64,000 nucleotides of DNA from Lepraria neglecta (Eukaryota > Ascomycota > Lecanoromycetes > Lecanorales > Stereocaulaceae), in contig CM065650.1 of assembly GCA_033220425.1 (NCBI GenBank), forward strand, positions 3,782,001 to 3,846,000, written 5' to 3'. Each line of letters starts with the position of its first letter. Within the stretch, counting starts at the first letter, position 1. The notes beneath the pieces are model-generated. The model worked only from the letters and a program-made list of their open reading frames with translations. It was not told the origin of the DNA and did not search any database. Shown piece after piece: positions 58,316-64,000 of the stretch. The translations under genes and the position numbers were made by a program.

Positions 58316-58760
58316 GCGCTTTCCCAAAAGATTATATCATTAGCGTCGCAGCTAGTTTTGCGCTATCAGTAGGCCGTATAGCGATTAGGGTCTACATCCT
58401 ATATCGATTGCGGACCGAGAAATTAGCCAAATTAGCAACTCGAGGTTACCGATAGCAGTATCTATAACCTTAAATTGCTACGCTAGGCGCCTATAATATT
58501 AGCATCAAAAGTTGCTTTTGTAGACTAACGCTACCATTGCGCATTTGTTCCGGAATACGAAATATATACGCTTAGGTAGTATATCAATAATATTAGTAGA
58601 TAAGAAGTCATCCGAGTCGGATAGTTCGGATACATCCTCCGCTATAGTAGGTATATTCGAGTCGGACATCTTATCTAGAATTAACCTATAGGTAGTATTA
58701 TCCGAGCTAGGCAATTTTAAAAGACAATACGATAATCATTTTCATATTATACGTTCAATA
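58316..58760. mobile_element. Left end of a TIR DNA transposon
   Basis: Terminus CATCGCGCTTTCCCAAA followed by about 125 bp matching 28117-28240. Inside, a minus-strand frame at 58505-58714 includes an acidic start (MSDSNIPTIAEDVSELSDSD). The other end was not found, so the size is unknown. The elements at 28110-28707 and left of 41801 carry the same terminus. Confidence 0.5.
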
Positions 58761-61750
58761 GCTATATATTCGATTACTGACAGCTTGATTCTATCAGGCT
58801 TCCTCCCGCCCAAGCTTTATACTCTATCGATCCATCCTCTATCCCCTCCGTAGTATCCTTAGCAGCCTAGTCCTCAGGTTCTTCTCCTATTAGAATAATA
58901 TTTAGATATACTATTTTATCCTCTATAATCTACCTCTCTACCGATCTACTCTACTCTTCGATATCTATAATATAATTCTCTTCCTAAAGACTCTTATCTA
59001 CTTATAGGCCGGCCTCCTTCTATATATACTCGAAGTCCTATATTAAAAATACCTAGATATCTATTATCTCCGCTAAATTATTACTAAAGGTAAGGGAAGC
59101 GAAAAAACTATCCTAGTTTCTAAACTCTAAATTAGTCTCGTCGAGACCCTCCTCAGGAGATAGTTCTTTAGCCTTGATTTTAGTATTAGCCGATAATATA
59201 TACCTATAATCGCTTCTTATATATATCGTATATTCTTTATTATTTCTATGCTCTTCTTCTTAGCCTATTATACTAGTATTATTTATTCCTATCTCCTCTA
59301 GAACGCTCTAAAGGTCCGGTTGATTTTTTAGATCTTCTAGGGAATCCTTGAATATATTAGTAACTAGTAGTCGATAGTTCTTACTATACCTATTTATATA
59401 GTAGTAGTCTATTATTCAACGATAAAGTAGTCCCGTAACTATCCGCGTTTTGATTTCACCTATATCGTACTATACCTCTATTATATATTCGAATATAGCT
59501 TAAGGTATTATTAGTATATAGGTTATTCTTCGAGTATCAGGTTGACTTACTACTAACTAATATATCGTCCTATCTCTTGATCCTACGGGAGCTATATTTA
59601 TATTCTTCGAATATATAATAAAGCGCTGTTATAACGAAAATAATAGTACTAGCGGGTAAAGGTTTCTATAGATCTATACTCTTATACCTGAGTCTAATAG
59701 CGCTTATTCTATTAGAAAAAAAACGCGATATAGACTTATTACAATTATCGGTGCTAGAAAACGACCCTTATCTTAGACCTGTTAGCTATATATTTCATTC
59801 TCGTTTAGGAAAGAAGAATACTTATACCTTTCTCTAGATCCGCGAAAGTAAATCGTATATTAAATAGTAGGTTCGATATATTATTCTTCCGGTCCTCGAC
59901 TGTTAGGTATAGCTATTCTACTACTATTTTAACGGTTAATCTTATTTTCCTTATTATAAAACTTCTAAATTCGCTTAGGCTATCTATAAGCTACGAAGAT
60001 ATTAGCTATTACACGGCGTTATATAAATAGGTAGGGGTTTAGGAGTAATAACCTTGCGAGCTTCTTTAGGAGTTAGTATATTACCTAAGGTATCTAGATC
60101 GCCGATAACTTAAGGCCCCTTCGTTCTTTAGAGCTTAGCCTTCTATTCTCTCTATATTCTTATTATAAGGTTACTTAGAGCTACCGGGTTATATTCTAGC
60201 CACGGTAATAGGCTATTAGTATTATTACCGCCTATAATCTTGGAGAGGAATATAGGCTTCGTTATATAGAAAATATATTAATATTCCTGTAAGGATTAGT
60301 ATCTTTGCGCTTAGCGACGCCTAGAACTACCCTAAGCGATAGGTCCTGCCGCCTCCTCCGTAGTTACCTCCTTATAGTCATCTTTAGATTCAATATCCGA
60401 TATATATATAGGCGTAGGCAACGAAGTCGATAATAGTCTAGGCCTTATCTTTTTAGATAATAGAACCCGATCGTTAGGATTAGATAATCTTCCCGTGGTC
60501 GCGGTACTAGAATTCGGCCGTTTGCGCCGTATAGGTAGTACGGTACAGGTTAGCTATCGCTACTTATATTATATCGACTATAACGATTAGTTATTATAAG
60601 ACCTATATACTAAGGTAAATATACTATTAATTCATCCTTCCGTCTATTAATTAGATTCTCTCTCGATTTTCAATATTTCTTACTAGTAGATTTGAACTTA
60701 TTAGTTATTGTCTATTAGGGCGTCTAGGTAGGTCGTCCGGTACGCTAGCCATTCTACTCTATATATAAAGATATTCGGTTTCGTTATTCCTGCACTATTA
60801 GCTATTTCAGCTATATTTAATGAACACGCGTCTCTAATCTATTATTTACCGAGCTGCGTAGATAGTTCCTAGTATCTATATTCCCTTAAGGACCTCGTTT
60901 TATTATATAGTTCTATATTGTTTCCTTCTTTCTATATTAGCGTATTAAATATACGCGTGACGTCGATAGGCAACTTACGGTCTTCTTTTGGGTAATACTC
61001 GTATCGCTTTGTAATAAGGTATTAATTCTAGACGTCGACAGCCGCGTCTATTTACGCTATACGGTCAATAGGTTATATCTATTATTATATACTAATTATA
61101 CTTATAACGAAGAAGCCTATCTTTTCCGTCTCCTAAATATAGAGTTATCTAACGGACCGAATATAGGAGTATAGGGAAGTTATACCCCTATAACGATAGT
61201 AGGTACTAGTCTCTTTATAGGGCTAGTTATAGGGTTATTAGACAATATTTCGATATCCTCGACGCTAGTTATCTTTAAAGAGACCTCTTCTTCGCGTATT
61301 TTTTTTAGAGATATCCTCGCTAAGGTTACTATCACGTCTTCGACGTTTCCTAGGCTCTACTACTCCGTTATCCCCTTCGGTACTTCTCTCGGGTTCTAGC
61401 TACTTTTCTTTAATAGCCTTAATCTACTAATATATTAATATATAGAATAAGTTACTCGGTTCGAATCGTATCTTTCGCTTATTCGCTTTAGTCTCCTAGG
61501 CTTTTCTAGTAGCTACTAGTTATTCTCCCTTTATCTTAGCTATTATTAGAAGATTACTATTATCTATCTAATATATATAAGGGTCTTTACTAGTAACGAG
61601 GTAGTATAAGGTATTAAGGAGTATAATCCACGACGATATAGCTAGTTATAGGTAGCTAGATAGGCGAGGTTCTTAGGGGAAGAAGGCGAAGGTTTTCGGA
61701 AAGGGATAGGCTTCTTTAGCGTATTATTATCGTATTGTTTTGATTAATAT
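58761..61750 (-). pseudogene. Unidentified RIPed minus-strand coding region
   Basis: Read from about 61750 downward, long stretches make sense apart from RIP stops: YAKEAYPFPKTFAFFPQEP, LSSYLQLAISSWIILLN, EPRKRRRR (basic, nuclear-signal-like), SLNIAEIANSAGITKPNIF, VEWLAYRTTYLDALIDNN, then near 60250-60000 SLLPWLEYNPVALSNLIIRI and LDTLGNILTPKEARKVI. This may be one or two proteins of a DNA transposon. No catalytic motif was recognised, and frames shift several times. Confidence 0.35.
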
Positions 61751-61834
61751 AATATTAATATAAAATCGAGTTAGCTTAAAGACTATTAACTAAGTTAGAT
61801 AGAAACTTAGCCGAGTCGGACAAAAGTCTATCCG

Positions 61835-61880
61835 AGTCGAACGAAATTTTAAGTCTATCCGAGTCGAACGAAATTTTCCT
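61835..61880. repeat. 24-bp tandem repeat, two copies
   Basis: TCTATCCGAGTCGAACGAAA plus TTTT, twice in a row. Confidence 0.75.
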
Positions 61881-61899
61881 ACCTTTTCGAATAGATTGC

Positions 61900-64000
61900 T
61901 ACTAGGACTATATCTCTAGCTATAGTTCTCCTACGTACAACGAATATCGCCGTTTCTTCTATATCCTCGACGAGTATATACCGCCTCCGCCCTATTGGCC
62001 CGGGACCTCAAGACCTTAGATACTACCTACTCGAGTATCTATCGATGAATATATACGGAGCCGGACTTACCGGATTCGCTGTAGTACGTTAATAATATAT
62101 ACTTTGCCGCCGGCTCTTGAGTTATATAGGTAGGATATAGAGTTACGTTATTAGCTTAACCGATTAAATTAGTTCTTCGGCTTAATTAATAACGATTAGA
62201 TATCTTCTTCTATTTATAATACGTCCTATAAAGAGAATCTCTACTAGTAGATATATATTGAGTTAGCGGAACTATATCCTCTATAGCAGCGACGGCGTTT
62301 GGATTTGTTAGAGAAGACGAATCTAGGTTAGGAAAAGTGGCGGGTAGTATTAGCTAGGTCTTTATAGCGGGATTCTAGGATATAAATATCATCTCGGTAA
62401 CGTTAAGTTAAATAGTATAGTTTCTCTAGTCTCTAATTCGAATAACGGGGTCTACTATTTACAATATTTAAACTAGTCCTTAAATTTGCTACTAGTAATA
62501 TCTATAGGTTAATTCTATTATATTATACCTACTCTTACTAAGAACTTTCTATCTGCCTATCTAGATAATAATCGAATTAAGATCCCTTTACCTCATCTAG
62601 AAATACACCGTACTCGTATACCTTCTATCTTTACTATTACTACCGAACGACCCGCCTATAGTATCAAATCCTATAGTACTTTATCTAGTCCGTATCTATA
62701 TTCACGCTTCTAGAGGTATAGGTAAGGGTAATACCAGTTTCAAGAATATAGTTCGTAGGGGGAACAAAGTGATAATAGTTGTCTCCTTGGCATATCTGCA
62801 CGAATAATTCATCTCGTTTCCCGGAAGGTAAGGCTGAGCTATACTATAGTTATTTATTAGGATAATACCTTTCAAACTACTAGAGTAAGGTTAGTATAAA
62901 GCCAAGACGAAATAGCGGAAGAGCTATAGACCTACTATCGCCAGAATATATATAGTAGTAGATAGCTTGGTAATTATAGATAGTTATTATAGTCTTCCGA
63001 CGATATCCTCCCTTAGTTTAACGATTAAATCCTTTAATATAACTAACTTCGGACTATTATTAACAAAATATTCGATATAATAGATATAGATACTAGCTAG
63101 CGGGTATTTAGTCTAGTCTTCTCTTAGATCAGCCAACTCTACAAAGTTCGTGTAACCCTCGCCGCCGTTATATAAATCCCCCCTTCAAGCTCATCCGTAT
63201 ATAGAGATAGGTTATTAAGCCGAGCGAATCCTAGAAGGCTTAGGACTATAGTAGCGGCGCGTAGTTCATATATATATTTAAAGTAGTTGGTAGTTATTAG
63301 CGTAGGTATCCTCTTGCTAGCCTTGCGAGCAATTATATATTATCTAGTATATTTTACTTTCGCTTCGTCTTAGATCCTTTAATCCTCGGCGCGAAGAGCT
63401 ATATTTTATACTAGCGAAGGTAGGTATATAATATAACAAATCTCGTAGGGAGGTAGTCATACCAGATCGGTAGTCCTAGAGATATCTTAAGTATATAGCG
63501 TCCGCTTTATATCGATTATCTTCGTCTACTATTATAACTAATTACCTACTACTTTCGCTAGCACGATAGTAAGAATAATACCTGACTTCGCTACGCTAAT
63601 ATTCCGGGCGGCGCTGTTCTTAATATATAGATAACTAATATTCTATTTATAAGCCGATAGATATATATCGTAATAACTCCGTAGCTTTAATCTCTCTAGT
63701 AAGAGATACTTATTATAATAAGGCGACGTTTCGAATTATTAGATGATTTTATATATATAGATTTCGATCTAGATAGAGTCGGACGTTGGCGTTGCCCGAG
63801 TCGAATATCTATATTATCCGAGTTGACTAGAGTCCTTGATAGAAGTAATAATTTAGTTTAGATATCCCTAAACTAGAATCTCGCCTATAGATAGCTCCCC
63901 CTATTAGAAAGCCTACTATCTTATCTAAGCTACGTAGTATAGCTGATAAATAAATGGTACGATCTTCTTCATTTTACTATTAGGGGCTATAATAGATAAT
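61900..64000 (-). pseudogene. Unidentified RIPed sequence, probably minus-strand coding
   Basis: Around 63190-62550 the minus strand reads YTNFVELADLREDQTKYPLA, SIYIYYIEYFVNNSPKLVIL, KDLIVKLREDIVGRL and ETTIITLFPLRTIFLKLVLP, better than any plus frame. No domain is recognised, no LTR or TIR was found, and the window ends inside it. Confidence 0.3.

Overview
The window is a repeat graveyard from a filamentous ascomycete (Pezizomycotina; a Leotiomycete or Sordariomycete is plausible, but the sequence alone does not decide). Three things point there: near-universal loss of CpA/TpG in favour of TpA with CpG largely kept, which is the mark of repeat-induced point mutation (RIP); Ty3/gypsy chromoviruses whose CAG, CAA and TGG codons have become TAG or TAA; and a small unmutated island with a spliced hydrophobin-like gene and relics of a SET/MYND protein and a P-type ATPase. 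No tRNA or rRNA gene was seen.

Layout. 1-28109 is one large nest. The host is a Ty3 element 'E' (family III), whose integrase, chromodomain, 3' tail and 3' LTR survive in pieces. It was hit by element G (itself hit by F, by a hAT-like foldback element and by a Helitron), by element C (family II, TSD GATAT; itself hit by D, TSD GCCAT, and by a 377-bp unmutated insert) and by element A (family I, TSD CCGGA). 28110-41116 holds a TIR element, two non-autonomous Helitrons, a miniature LTR element Q (TSD TAAAG) interrupted by element B (TSD AAACT), and a deleted family III element K (TSD ATACG) carrying about 25 copies of a 26-bp repeat. 41800-48370 is the island. 48370-64000 is again repeat: unidentified RIPed coding sequence, a half foldback copy, a chromovirus fragment H, an apparent autonomous Helitron N, a miniature LTR element M (TSD CTACC) inside N, a reversed chromovirus P (family IV), and an unidentified RIPed stretch to the end.

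How the parts relate. Six insertions have perfect 5-bp target duplications and one has an 8-bp duplication, so the order of events can be read from the nesting. Four Helitron-type ends share TC...CTTG termini or the TC end alone, and all sit at A^T; N carries the helicase-like protein that could have moved the non-coding copies. Two unrelated chromovirus families each carry an extra reading frame on the opposite strand between pol and the 3' LTR, which is the most unusual theme here.

All calls are by eye. Coding boundaries in RIPed elements are approximate; LTR, TSD and terminal-repeat coordinates were read base by base.
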